Positions 51,418 through 60,180 of a stretch of 64,000 nucleotides of DNA are shown here, in pieces. The number at the start of each line of letters is the position of its first letter. Within the stretch, counting starts at the first letter, position 1. A program made the translations under genes and the position numbers. The stretch is from Halorubrum sp. BOL3-1 (lineage in GTDB: Archaea; Halobacteriota; Halobacteria; Halobacteriales; Haloferacaceae). The stretch spans positions 1,054,001 through 1,118,000 of the forward strand of contig NZ_CP034692.1 of assembly GCF_004114375.1 (NCBI RefSeq). Direction: 5' to 3'. The notes under the pieces are model-generated. The model saw nothing but the letters and a program-made list of their open reading frames with translations. It was not told the DNA's origin and ran no database searches.

Positions 51418-52824
51418 ATGTTCACGGAGCGGTCCGCGCTCGTCGACGACGGGGGCCCGATGCGCGGGTACGGCGTCGCGGTGACGCCGGGCCGCGAGGG
51501 GCCGCTCGTCTTCGTCGCCGGCTACGGCGAGCCGAACCGGCTGTACGCTCCCGAGGGCGACCGCTTTGCCGACACCGCCTGCGGCATCGTCGCCGACGGG
51601 ACGCGCCACGGGATGGGCGTGTGCGCGGCCGACCTCGACGCCGACGGGTGCGAGGAGGTGTACGTCCACAACTGCGCGCGCGGCGTCGAGGGGGGCGACC
51701 CGGACCTCCTCCTCAGCCGGCTGGAGGCCGACCGGTACCGCTGGACCGACGTGTTCGCTCGCGAGGTGAACGCCGACCGCCTCGACGTCCGCGCCGGTCG
51801 GTCGGTCGCCGCCCTCGACCGACTGGGGACGGGTCGCTACGGCGTCGCCGTCTCCGGGTACGCCGCGCCGCTCGCGTTCTACGAGCTCGGCGACGACGGC
51901 GAGGTCACCGACATGGCCGAGACGGTCGGACTGGAGGTCGAGGGCGGGTGTCGGTCGCTGCTCGCGGTCCCGTACCGCTCCCGCGAGGGCGACCTGTTCG
52001 CCGGCGTCGAGGGGGGACCGAACCGGCTGTTCACCAACCGCGACGGCCACTACGCCCGGACCGACGGCGGGCCGGACCTCTCGGACCCCGCCGGGGACAC
52101 GCGCGGCGCCGCCGTCGTCGACGAGAGCGGGACGTTCGCGCTCGCGGTCGGCAACGAGGCGGCGCCGAGCCGGCTCCTGCGCTGCGCGCCCGACGGGGGG
52201 TACGACGACGTGGCCCCGCCCGCGCTCCGCGACGCCGGCGCGGTCCGGACCGTCGTCGCCGCGGACTTCGACAACGACGGGCGCGAGGAGCTGTTCTTCA
52301 ACGTCTGCGGCGCCGAGAACCGACTGTTCGAACGAGTGGACGGAGCCGCCGAGTCGTCGCGCTGGGAATCCACAGCGCTCGGCGCGGCCGGGGAGCCGGA
52401 CGGGTTCGGTACCGGCGCGGTGGCCGCCGACCTCGACGGCGACGGCGCGCTGGAACTCCTGATCGTCCACGGTGAGGTCGCCGCGCAGCCGGTGACGGCC
52501 TACGGCGACCCGGACGCGCCCGACGCCGGATGGCTTCGCGTGCGCCCGACGACGCGTCACGGTGCGCCGGCGCGCGGCGCCGTCGTCACGCTGGAGACGG
52601 CCGACGGGGTCCAACGGCGGACGGTCGACGCGGGCGGCGGCTGTCTCTGCCAGACCGAGCCGGTCGCGCACTTCGGGCTCGGGGACGCGGAGCCGCTGCG
52701 CGTGGACGTGCGGTGGCCGGACGGACGCGAGCGGACCGTCGTCGGACCGAGCGCGGACCGAGAGATCACGGTCAAACATCCCTCCTGTGCGGCCGCCGAC
52801 GGCGACGCTCGGACGACCCGATAG
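51418..52824 (+). CDS. FG-GAP-like repeat protein with ASPIC/UnbV domain
   Basis: 468-residue protein. Seen: repeated beta-propeller units with Asp-rich calcium loops, DLDADGCEEVYV, DFDNDGREELFF, DLDGDGALELLI, and a C-terminal ASPIC/UnbV domain GAVVTLETADGVQRRTVDAGGG...RVDVRWPDGRERTVV. No signal peptide or TM helix at the N terminus, so cytoplasmic, which is unusual since most relatives are secreted. Start ATG 51418 has TTCATATC about 28 bases upstream. Function unknown. Confidence 0.85.
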   Translation: MFTERSALVDDGGPMRGYGVAVTPGREGPLVFVAGYGEPNRLYAPEGDRFADTACGIVADGTRHGMGVCAADLDADGCEEVYVHNCARGVEGGDPDLLLSRLEADRYRWTDVFAREVNADRLDVRAGRSVAALDRLGTGRYGVAVSGYAAPLAFYELGDDGEVTDMAETVGLEVEGGCRSLLAVPYRSREGDLFAGVEGGPNRLFTNRDGHYARTDGGPDLSDPAGDTRGAAVVDESGTFALAVGNEAAPSRLLRCAPDGGYDDVAPPALRDAGAVRTVVAADFDNDGREELFFNVCGAENRLFERVDGAAESSRWESTALGAAGEPDGFGTGAVAADLDGDGALELLIVHGEVAAQPVTAYGDPDAPDAGWLRVRPTTRHGAPARGAVVTLETADGVQRRTVDAGGGCLCQTEPVAHFGLGDAEPLRVDVRWPDGRERTVVGPSADREITVKHPSCAAADGDARTTR

Positions 52825-52917
52825 CGACCGAGTCGCTCCCGGTGAGGGGACGCCAACGGCCGTGGCCAGAACTGCCGCCCTTGGCGGATTCAAGTGTCCG
52901 GGGACGTACGAGAGGGT

Positions 52918-53118
52918 ATGGTGGATCCGACCTCGGAGCTCGAGGAGGACGTCGACGAGGAGTCCGCACCGCGGTGCGTGACGTGCGACGGGCCGGCGTT
53001 GGGCGTCGGACGACGGACGGTCACGTGGGTCGACGGCGGCGACGCCGTCCATCGACACTTCTGTTCGGAGTCGTGTCGGGCGGCGTGGGACGACGAGCGG
53101 TCGTCGGCGGACGGGTAA
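52918..53118 (+). CDS. Small haloarchaeal zinc-finger protein
   Basis: 66-residue protein. Seen: CVTCDGPALGVGRRTVTW and HRHFCSESCRAAWDD, two Cys pairs about 30 residues apart forming a zinc ribbon-like site. Starts at ATG 52918 (or GTG 52894). Independent gene between the ASPIC protein and sdo1. Function unknown. Confidence 0.7.
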   Translation: MVDPTSELEEDVDEESAPRCVTCDGPALGVGRRTVTWVDGGDAVHRHFCSESCRAAWDDERSSADG

Positions 53119-53199
53119 CCGACGCGGATCGAATCTCGGTTCGACGCGACCGCGCCGGCGGCGGGAGGCTTTTTGCCCGCGGGGGTGGTATCGTTCGGT

Positions 53200-53925
53200 A
53201 TGATATCGCTCGACGAGGCCGTGACGGCCCGACTGGAGTCACACGGGGAGCGCTTCGAGGTCCTGATCGACCCCGCCGCCGCGCTCGCGATCAAACGCGG
53301 GGAGTTCGAGGGCGAGCTTGAGGAGGTCATCGCGGCCGAGGACGTCTTCGAGAACGCCTCGCGTGGCGACCGGCCGACGGAGGGCGACTTAGAGACCGTC
53401 TTCGGCACCACGGACCCGCTGTCGGTCATCCCCGAAGTCGTCGAGCGCGGAGAGATACAGATCACCGCCGAGCAGCGCGCCGAGATGCAAGAACGGAAGC
53501 ACAACCAGCTCGTCACCACTATCACGCGCAACGCGGTGAACCCGCAGATGGACGACTCGCCGCACCCCCCCGAGCGGATCGAGCGCGCCTTGGAGGAGGC
53601 CGGGTTCCAGATCGACCCGATGGAGCCGGTGGAGAACCAGATCGACGACGCGCTCGACGCGCTGCGGCCGGTGATCCCGATCCGCTTCGAGGAGGTGACG
53701 ATGGCGGTTCAGCTCCCGGCCGACTACGCGGGGTCCGGGCAGGCGCAGATCAGGGAGTTCGGTGACCTAGAGCGCGAGGAGTGGCAGAACGACGGCTCGT
53801 GGGTGGGCGTTCTCACCTTCCCCGCCGGTCTCCAGAACGACCTCTACGACCTCGTCAACGAGGTCACGTCCGGGGAGGGAGACGCCCGCGTCGTCAAGGA
53901 CAAAGACGAGCTCCGGACCCGCTGA
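53200..53925 (+). CDS. sdo1: Ribosome maturation protein SDO1/SBDS
   Basis: Helps mature and release factor-bound large ribosomal subunits. 241 residues. Seen: VTARLESHGERFEVLIDPAAALAIKRGE (Shwachman-type FYSH domain), TTDPLSVIPEVVERGEIQITAEQRAEM, then two further alpha/beta domains. The order is the SBDS pattern. Start ATG 53200; GGCTTTTTGCCC about 32 bases upstream. Confidence 0.95.
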   Translation: MISLDEAVTARLESHGERFEVLIDPAAALAIKRGEFEGELEEVIAAEDVFENASRGDRPTEGDLETVFGTTDPLSVIPEVVERGEIQITAEQRAEMQERKHNQLVTTITRNAVNPQMDDSPHPPERIERALEEAGFQIDPMEPVENQIDDALDALRPVIPIRFEEVTMAVQLPADYAGSGQAQIREFGDLEREEWQNDGSWVGVLTFPAGLQNDLYDLVNEVTSGEGDARVVKDKDELRTR

Positions 53926-54024
53926 CGTTCTCTGACGGGTCGTCGCCGCCGTCGGACGCGACCGCGAGTGCGCAGTTTCACCGCCTCCGGGAGCTTGATA
54001 CCGGCGGGACGCGGCTCGGATCGC

Positions 54025-54510
54025 ATGCATCCACGCGCGGCGGAGTTCGAAGGACGGGCGCGAGACCGCTACGGAGTCGACGCCGACGTGCTGGAGTTCG
54101 GTGCGGGCACGGAGACGGCGGCCGCCGCGGCCGACGCCGTCGGCTGCGAGACGGGCGCGATAGCGTCGACCATCGTCGTCTCGCTGTCCGGCGGCGAGCG
54201 GGACGGTGCCCTCGCGGCCGCGGTCACGAGCGGCGCGAACCGACTGGACCTCGACGCCGTCGCGGACCGCTTCGGCGCCGCCGCCGCCGAGATGGGCGAC
54301 CCCGACCGAATCCGTGAGGCCGTCGGCTGGAGCATCGGCGGCGTCCCGCCGATCTGTCACGACGCCGCGCTCCCGACGGTCTTCGATCCGACGCTCACGG
54401 AGTACGACACCGTCTACGGCGCCGCGGGGACGCCGAGCGCGGTGTTCGCGATCGATCCGGAGACGCTTGCCGACCTGGCCGACGCGGCGGTCGTCGACCT
54501 CACCGAGTGA
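54025..54510 (+). CDS. YbaK/ProX-type aminoacyl-tRNA deacylase
   Basis: 161-residue trans-editing protein of the YbaK/INS family. Seen: IASTIVVSLSGGERDGALAAAVTSGANRLDLDAVADRFG and VGWSIGGVPPICHD...LPTVFDPTLTEYDTVYGAAG. Lys of the usual catalytic motif is not obvious (SLSGG), so activity is uncertain. Removes misattached amino acids such as Cys or Ala from tRNA-Pro in relatives. Start ATG 54025. Confidence 0.85.
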   Translation: MHPRAAEFEGRARDRYGVDADVLEFGAGTETAAAAADAVGCETGAIASTIVVSLSGGERDGALAAAVTSGANRLDLDAVADRFGAAAAEMGDPDRIREAVGWSIGGVPPICHDAALPTVFDPTLTEYDTVYGAAGTPSAVFAIDPETLADLADAAVVDLTE

Positions 54511-54597
54511 CTCGAGGCGGCCGCGCTCAAGTCCCGAGCGACGGGCGTCCGAGACCCGAACGCTGAGTTGTTAATCGAGGACGCTCTCGGCGCCCGT

Positions 54598-54643
54598 ATT
54601 ATTAATTTACAGCTATGAAATAATGTCCCTTTTCTATTAATCC
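54598..54643 (+). promoter_or_regulatory. Promoter of the metal-uptake operon with inverted repeat
   Basis: ATTATT (54598-54603) and AATAAT (54619-54624) form an inverted repeat over 15 bases, followed by the TATA-like CTATTAATCC (54634-54643) just before the ATG. A metal-dependent repressor could bind here (inference). Confidence 0.4.
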
Positions 54644-54658
54644 GCGCTATCGATCGGT

Positions 54659-55672
54659 ATGACACACTCACGGCGGTCGGTGCTGCGTCGCGGCGCGGGG
54701 CTTGCGGTCGCGGGAACGGCGGCGTCGTCGGCGGGCTGTTCCGGCGCCGCGAACGGTGGCTCGGGGGAGTTCGACGCCGGCTACGCCGCCTTCTTTACCC
54801 TCAACGACTGGGCGAACGAGGTCGCGGGCGACCGCGCGAGCTTCGAGGACCCGGTCGACGTCGGACGGCTCGGCCACGGGTGGACGCCGGACGGGACCCT
54901 CGCTACAGACGTCGCCGCGACGGACGCGTTCGTCCACCTCGACAACCCGGAGTTCTCGTGGGCGCAGGACCTCGCCGCGACGCTGGAGAGCGATTACGAC
55001 ACGGTGGCCGTGATCGACGCGCTCGACGGGGTGGAAGACGATCTGCTCGACTGGGACCACTCGCATGGAGGCGAAGACGGTCGGGATGGCCACGACGACG
55101 AGGAGGGAAGTCACGACGACGACGGCGGGGACCGCCGATACGACCCGCACGTCTGGGTCGACCCTGTTCTCGCGACCGAGATGGTCGAGACGATCGCGAC
55201 GGGACTCGGTGAGGCCGACCCGGACAACGCGGACGCCTACGCCGACAACGCCGCCGCCTACGCGGACGAACTCGACGCGGTTGACGCCGCGTTCGAGTCG
55301 ATCGCCGCGGACGCCGCGCGCGACGTGGCGGTGCTGGCGGGCCACAACTCCTTTCAGTACCTGGAGGCGCGGTACGGCTTCCGACTGCACTCGCCGGTGG
55401 GTGTCTCGCCGCAGAACGAGCCGACGCAGACGGAGATCGCCGACACGATCGACCTCGTGAACGCGGAGGGGATCGACGTCGTGCTGTACGACCGGTTCCA
55501 GTCGCCCAGGCTCGCTGAGTCGATAGTCGAGAACAGCGACGCGACGGAGGCGATCCCCGTCAGCCCCGCCGGCGGAACGACCCGGGAGTGGAACGACGCC
55601 GGCTACGGCTACCTCGAACAGATGACCGAGATCAACGTCCCCGCCTTCGAGCGGGCGTTCGGCGCGCAGTGA
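54659..55672 (+). CDS. Zinc/manganese ABC transporter substrate-binding lipoprotein (ZnuA-like)
   Basis: Extracellular metal-binding lipoprotein of the ZnuA/cluster A-I family, 337 residues. Seen: twin-arginine leader SRRSVLRRGAGLAVAGTAASSAGC with lipobox Cys27, metal-site His73 (LGHGW) and His164 (DPHVW) and a His/Asp-rich loop at residues 133-163 (DHSHGGEDGRDGHDDEEG). The His-rich loop is typical of zinc-specific family members. First gene of a three-gene transporter operon. Confidence 0.9.
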   Translation: MTHSRRSVLRRGAGLAVAGTAASSAGCSGAANGGSGEFDAGYAAFFTLNDWANEVAGDRASFEDPVDVGRLGHGWTPDGTLATDVAATDAFVHLDNPEFSWAQDLAATLESDYDTVAVIDALDGVEDDLLDWDHSHGGEDGRDGHDDEEGSHDDDGGDRRYDPHVWVDPVLATEMVETIATGLGEADPDNADAYADNAAAYADELDAVDAAFESIAADAARDVAVLAGHNSFQYLEARYGFRLHSPVGVSPQNEPTQTEIADTIDLVNAEGIDVVLYDRFQSPRLAESIVENSDATEAIPVSPAGGTTREWNDAGYGYLEQMTEINVPAFERAFGAQ

Positions 55673-55766
55673 GCGGAACGCGAAGCGGCTCGGCCGGAGT
55701 TCAGAACGACGGCGCCGCCGGACTAAAAGAGCTAAACGTGCGGCCGACCCAGATCCGGTACACGCA

Positions 55767-56507
55767 GTGAGCGCAATCGTCGACCTCGACGGCGTTACGT
55801 TCGCCTACGGCGACACCGTCGCCGTGAGCGACGTTTCTCTGACGGTCGAAGAGGGGGATTTCCTCGGACTGGTCGGCCCGAACGGCTCCGGGAAGACGAC
55901 CCTGCTCCACCTCATGCTCGGCCTCCACGAGCCGGACGAGGGGTCCGTGGAGCTGTTCGGCCGGCCGGTCAAGGAGTTCGACGACGGCGGGCGGATCGGC
56001 TACGTCTCCCAGAAGGCGACGAGCCGGGGCGGCGCGATGCCGGTCACCGTCCGGGAGTGCGTCACCATGGGTCGGTTCGCGCACGCCGGGCGCGGGCGGC
56101 TCTCCGCGGCCGACCGCGCCGCCGTCGCGGACGCCATCGAGACGGTCGGTATCCGCGACCTCGCTGACCGGCTCGTCTCGGAGCTGTCGGGCGGCCAGAA
56201 GCAGCGGGCATACATCGCCCGCGCCCTGGCGAGCGACGCGGACCTGCTCGCGCTCGACGAGCCGACGGTCGGCGTCGACGCCGAGTCGCGAGACGCCTTC
56301 TACGCCCTCCTCGATGGGCTGAACAAGGACGGGATCACGGTCATCCTCATCGAACACGACATCGGCGTCGTCACCGACCGCGCGAACCGCATCGCCTGTA
56401 TCAACACCGAGCTGTACCACCACGGGGACACCGAGTCGTTCGTCGAGAGCGACGCCCTCGCGGCGGCGTACGGTACGACGGGACAGGTCGTCCACCACCA
56501 CCACTGA
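55767..56507 (+). CDS. ABC transporter ATP-binding protein (ZnuC-like)
   Basis: 246-residue ATPase of a metal importer. Seen: Walker A GPNGSGKTT, Q-loop YVSQKAT, signature LSGGQKQR, Walker B LLALDEPTVGVD and H-loop IEHD. C terminus ends in HHHH, unusual and possibly metal-binding. GTG start 55767 (no SD; about 94 bases after znuA-like stop). Overlaps the permease through TGATG. Confidence 0.93.
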   Translation: MSAIVDLDGVTFAYGDTVAVSDVSLTVEEGDFLGLVGPNGSGKTTLLHLMLGLHEPDEGSVELFGRPVKEFDDGGRIGYVSQKATSRGGAMPVTVRECVTMGRFAHAGRGRLSAADRAAVADAIETVGIRDLADRLVSELSGGQKQRAYIARALASDADLLALDEPTVGVDAESRDAFYALLDGLNKDGITVILIEHDIGVVTDRANRIACINTELYHHGDTESFVESDALAAAYGTTGQVVHHHH

Positions 56508-57580
56508 TGAGCGGGCGAGAACCCTCCGACGACGGTGGTCGCGCCCGACGCGACGGCGCTCGGTCCGGTCGCGGACTCCGTCGGACCGCGGAGCTCGTCG
56601 GAATCGGGGTCACCGGGGTCGTCGCGGTCGCCATGCTCGGGTTCGTCCTGCTCTACTGGGCACGAGACCTCCCGGTCGCGAGCGACCTGTACGTCGCGTT
56701 CCGCTCGCTCGGGCGCGGGATGGACGCCGCGTTCGGCACGAACGTGTTCCGACACCCGATCATGTGGCAGTCGATGGCGGTCGGCGTGCTCGTCGGGGTC
56801 GTCGCCCCGCTCGTCGGCTCCTTCCTCGTCCACCGCGAGATGGCGCTGATCGGTGAGACGCTCGCGCACACCGCGTTCGCCGGGGTCGCGATCGGGATCC
56901 TCGTCACCTCCTCGACCGGGTGGAACGGCTCGCTGCTGCTCGTCGCGCTCGTCGTCGGGGTCCTCGGGGCGCTCGCCGTCCAGTGGCTCACCGACCGCAC
57001 CGACGCCTACGGCGACGTGCCCATCGCGATCATGCTTAGCGGGAGCTTCGCGGTCGGCACCCTGATCATCAGCTACGGCGACGGACTCACCGGGGTCAAC
57101 ATCCAGGGGTACCTGTTCGGGAACCTCGCGGTCGTCACGCCGGAGGGGGCGCGCCTGATGGGCGCGCTCTCGCTGATCGTCGTCGCGGGCGTAGCGCTGA
57201 CGTACAAACAGCTCCTCTTCATCACCTTCGACGAGCAGGCCGCGCGCGTCGCGCAGCTGAACGTCACCGGGTACAACACCCTCTTGGTGGTGTTGACCGC
57301 GGTCGTCGTCGTCGGCGCGATGCAGGTGCTGGGCGTCATCCTCGTCGCCGCGATGCTCGTCGTCCCGGTCGCGGCCGCCTCCCAGGTCGCTCGGAGCTTC
57401 CGCGAGACGGTGTACCTCTCGGTGATCTTCGGCCAGCTGTCGGTGGTCGGCGGCTTCGCCGTCTCGATCGGTCTCGGACTCCCCTCGGGGGGATCGATCG
57501 TCGTCACGGCAATCGCCGTGTACCTCGCCACCATCGTCGGCTCCGGCTTCTCGGTGAAGGCGATCTCCGCGCACGGGTGA
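56507..57580 (+). CDS. ABC transporter permease (ZnuB-like)
   Basis: 357-residue membrane permease of the ABC-3 family, with about nine hydrophobic helices. Seen: EMALIGETLAHTAFAGVAIGIL (characteristic ABC-3 loop), NIQGYLFGNLAVVTPEG, LGVILVAAMLVVPVAAA. Completes an operon with the binding protein and ATPase. Zinc is the likeliest ion because of the His-rich elements (inference). Confidence 0.93.
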   Translation: MSGREPSDDGGRARRDGARSGRGLRRTAELVGIGVTGVVAVAMLGFVLLYWARDLPVASDLYVAFRSLGRGMDAAFGTNVFRHPIMWQSMAVGVLVGVVAPLVGSFLVHREMALIGETLAHTAFAGVAIGILVTSSTGWNGSLLLVALVVGVLGALAVQWLTDRTDAYGDVPIAIMLSGSFAVGTLIISYGDGLTGVNIQGYLFGNLAVVTPEGARLMGALSLIVVAGVALTYKQLLFITFDEQAARVAQLNVTGYNTLLVVLTAVVVVGAMQVLGVILVAAMLVVPVAAASQVARSFRETVYLSVIFGQLSVVGGFAVSIGLGLPSGGSIVVTAIAVYLATIVGSGFSVKAISAHG

Positions 57581-57675
57581 GGAGTGCGGGCGGCGCGCTC
57601 GGGCCGCGAGCGACGGCCGCGATCGGTCCCGTCCGGTTTCCACAGACCCTTATGTCGCGGCCGCGACCCACGCGT

Positions 57676-57960
57676 ATGGGAGAAACCGAGACCTACACGG
57701 TCGCCGGTCCCGACGGTGACGAAGAGTCGTTCGAACTGCCCGCCGGCCTCGTCGACGTGCTCAGCGACCAGGGCGAGCCGGCGACCGCGGTCGTCTCCGA
57801 CGTGGTCGTCCAGGCGATGGCCCAGCAGGCACACGTCATCGTCAACCACAGCGAGGGCGACGTGCCCGAGGACATCGCGGAGATGAACGAGACGGCCGCG
57901 GAGCTGTTCGAGGAACGGTTCGGACAGCCCCTCGAAGAGGCGCTCGGTCACTCACACTGA
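57676..57960 (+). CDS. Small haloarchaeal conserved protein
   Basis: 94-residue acidic protein. Seen: MGETETYTVAGPDGDEESFELPAGLVDVL, VVVQAMAQQAHVIVNHSEGDVPEDIAEMNETAAELFEERFG. Helix-rich, no known motif. GACCCTTATG about 28 bases upstream of ATG 57676 supports a leaderless start. Function unknown. Confidence 0.75.
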   Translation: MGETETYTVAGPDGDEESFELPAGLVDVLSDQGEPATAVVSDVVVQAMAQQAHVIVNHSEGDVPEDIAEMNETAAELFEERFGQPLEEALGHSH

Positions 57961-58038
57961 GTCGATTCGGCACCTCACGGCGGTCTACTCACCACCACCG
58001 ACCGGCCGTTTAAGCCGGTAGAGTCTCTATTATTCGAC

Positions 58039-58482
58039 ATGCCTACCGACCCGGACGGCGCGGACGCTCCGGCGTTGATCTTCGACGGCGACTGCCCGTA
58101 CTGCTCGGTCGCGGCGGTCGCGCTGCGCCGGCTCGACGGGGTCGCTGCGGTCCCGTGGAAGGCCGACCCGGTCGGGCCGTTCCTCGACGCGCAGTTCGGC
58201 TCGCGCCCGTTCGCCATGGTGTTCGTCGACCCCAGCGAGCACCGGGTGTACGCCGGCCGATCGGCCGCCGAGGAACTGGCGAACCGCGCCTGGACACCCG
58301 GGATCGTCGGCGGACTCGTACGCGACAACTACGACCGGATCGCCGGCGTCGTCGGCGCGCTGTCGGGCCGCGACCGCGACCCGGCGGACTTCCACGACAC
58401 CTACCCGCTCGACGACGACGCGGGCGACATGGTGGCGTCGCTCCGGTCGGCCGCCGACGAGGCGCCGGCCGCGCTGTCGTGA
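58039..58482 (+). CDS. DCC-family thiol-disulfide oxidoreductase (DUF393)
   Basis: 147-residue thioredoxin-like protein. Seen: ALIFDGDCPYCSVAAVAL with the CPYC active site (Cys19, Cys22), the hallmark DxxCxxC of DUF393 proteins, and PFAMVFVDPSEHRVYAGRSAAEEL. Cytoplasmic. GTTTAAGCC about 30 bases upstream. Redox partner unknown. Confidence 0.88.
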   Translation: MPTDPDGADAPALIFDGDCPYCSVAAVALRRLDGVAAVPWKADPVGPFLDAQFGSRPFAMVFVDPSEHRVYAGRSAAEELANRAWTPGIVGGLVRDNYDRIAGVVGALSGRDRDPADFHDTYPLDDDAGDMVASLRSAADEAPAALS

Positions 58483-58531
58483 GGGCGACGGCGACAATTC
58501 CGGCAGTCGGTGTCCCGGCGGTGATCGGTCG

Positions 58532-59068
58532 ATGAGCGACGCCGACGGCGGCGGCTACACGCTCGTCGTCGACCTCGCTGGCGACGCGACGGTGTCGGCC
58601 GGCGCGCTCGGGGAGTGTCGCCTCCCGGCCGGCGCGTACGCTTACACGGGCAGCGCGCTCGGGTCAGGCGGCTTCTCACGGGTCGACAGACACCGCCGGA
58701 CCGCGCGCGGCGACCACGACGTCCGCCACTGGCACGTCGACTACCTGCTCGGCCACCCGAAAGCGCGGATCGACCGCGTCGTCCGGAGCGTCGGCGTCGA
58801 TGTCGAGTGCGCGGTCGCGGCGCGGCTGCCGACCGGCCCGGTCGACGGGTTCGGGGCCTCGGACTGCTGCTGCCCGAGTCACCTGGCCACCGGCGACGCA
58901 TGCGGCGGTGCCAGCGACGACCCGGACGGCCGCGACCGCGTCGCCCGTGGCGCCCGCGGCACCCTCGACGACCTCGCGGAGCGCGCGCTGGCGGCACACG
59001 AGACGGCGGTCGCGGAGACCGACGACCCGGACGCGACCGTCGATGTCGTCGCCGGCTCGGGGGAGTAG
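58532..59068 (+). CDS. DUF123-domain protein (GIY-YIG-like)
   Basis: 178-residue protein. Seen: CRLPAGAYAYTGSALGSGGFSRVDRHRRT, HWHVDYLLGHP and FGASDCCCPSHLATG, the DUF123 pattern. In many archaea this domain is fused to endonuclease III; here nth is separate at 26550. The C-terminal Cys cluster may bind metal. Function unknown. Confidence 0.85.
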   Translation: MSDADGGGYTLVVDLAGDATVSAGALGECRLPAGAYAYTGSALGSGGFSRVDRHRRTARGDHDVRHWHVDYLLGHPKARIDRVVRSVGVDVECAVAARLPTGPVDGFGASDCCCPSHLATGDACGGASDDPDGRDRVARGARGTLDDLAERALAAHETAVAETDDPDATVDVVAGSGE

Positions 59069-59088
59069 GACGGTCCGATCGATACCCG

Positions 59089-59571
59089 TCAGAGGTCGTA
59101 CCGCTCGACGACCTGTCGCAGCTGTTCCTCCCGACCGTCGAGGGCGTCGTCGCGGAGCGCTCGCTCGTCCTCGCTCGGGCAGTCCAACGCCGGGACCGGC
59201 GTCGGGCGACCCTCGTCGTCGAGCGCGACAAAGGTGAAGTAGGAGGTGGTCGTCCGGTGCGTCTCGTCCGTGCGGGGGTTCTCGGCCCGCACGTCGACTT
59301 TCACGTCGACACTCGTCCGACCGGTATTGAACACGTACCCCTCGATGATGGCGACCTCGCCCATCTCGATGGGGGCGATGAAGTCGACGTGGTCCATCGA
59401 GGCGGTGACCACCTGCCGGTTCGAAAAGCGCATGCCGGCGATGGCGCCGCAGATGTCCATCCAGTGCAACACGGCGCCGCCGAGCGCGCGGCCCAGGTTG
59501 TTCGTGTCGTTCGGCAGCAGCATCTCCGTCATCTCGGTGTGCGAGGAGGCGAGCGTGGCCGTCTCGTCCAT
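59089..59571 (-). CDS. Acyl-CoA thioesterase (hotdog fold)
   Basis: 160-residue hotdog-fold thioesterase. Seen: NLGRALGGAVLHWMDICGAIAGMRFSNRQVVTASMDHVDFIAPIEMGEVAIIEGYV and SYFTFVALDDEGRPTPVP, matching the YciA/BFIT group. Hydrolyses acyl-CoA esters. Start ATG 59571. Substrate unknown. Confidence 0.9.
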   Translation of the reverse strand: MDETATLASSHTEMTEMLLPNDTNNLGRALGGAVLHWMDICGAIAGMRFSNRQVVTASMDHVDFIAPIEMGEVAIIEGYVFNTGRTSVDVKVDVRAENPRTDETHRTTTSYFTFVALDDEGRPTPVPALDCPSEDERALRDDALDGREEQLRQVVERYDL

Positions 59572-59659
59572 GCCCGTCGTGAGAGGGCCGACGACTTGAA
59601 CGGCCGGCCTCGGCGTTCCGGGGGTCGTCGGAGTTCGACGGGGACGGCGGACCGAGGTC

Positions 59660-60118
59660 TCAGCGCTCCTCGGACGGGTCGCCGTCGCCGCTGAACCGCA
59701 CCGAGTCCGGGGGACGGCCCGCCTCGTCTATCACCTCGTCGGTCACGACGATCGGACAGTCGACGCGCACGGCCAGCGCGAGCGCGTCGGAGGGGCGCGC
59801 GTCGAAGACGAAGCGCTCCGGCTCGCCGTCGTCGTAGCGCTCGGCGTCGACCTTCGCGTAGAAGGTCCCGTCGCGGAGGTCGTCGACGCGGACGCGGTCG
59901 ATGGCACCGGCGAACTCCGTGAGAATATCTACGAGGAGGTCGTGGGTAAGCGGTCGGTCGAACGGTTCGCCCTCCAGCGCCATCCCGATCGACTGGGCCT
60001 GGTCCCCGCTGACGAAGATCGGGACGTACTCGTCGCGCGCGGACAAGATTACCGCCGGGACATCGCCGCTCGGTGCCGACCCCGCCCCGACCCCGACGAC
60101 CTCGGCTTCGTGTTCCAT
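59660..60118 (-). CDS. Bifunctional nuclease-like protein (DUF151)
   Basis: 152-residue protein. Seen: VILSARDEYVPIFVSGDQAQSIGMALEGEPFDRPLTHDLLVDILTEFAGAIDRVRVDDLRDGTFYAKVDAE and ARPSDALALAVRVDCPIVVTDEVIDEAG, the DUF151/BFN pattern. The plant homologue has DNase and RNase activity; activity in archaea is unproven. Start ATG 60118. Confidence 0.88.
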   Translation of the reverse strand: MEHEAEVVGVGAGSAPSGDVPAVILSARDEYVPIFVSGDQAQSIGMALEGEPFDRPLTHDLLVDILTEFAGAIDRVRVDDLRDGTFYAKVDAERYDDGEPERFVFDARPSDALALAVRVDCPIVVTDEVIDEAGRPPDSVRFSGDGDPSEER

Positions 60119-60180
60119 ACGCGAACGTGGTGACGGCCGCTTGAATAGCTGTCCCACGCGCAACCTCGGTCCGGCGCGAT

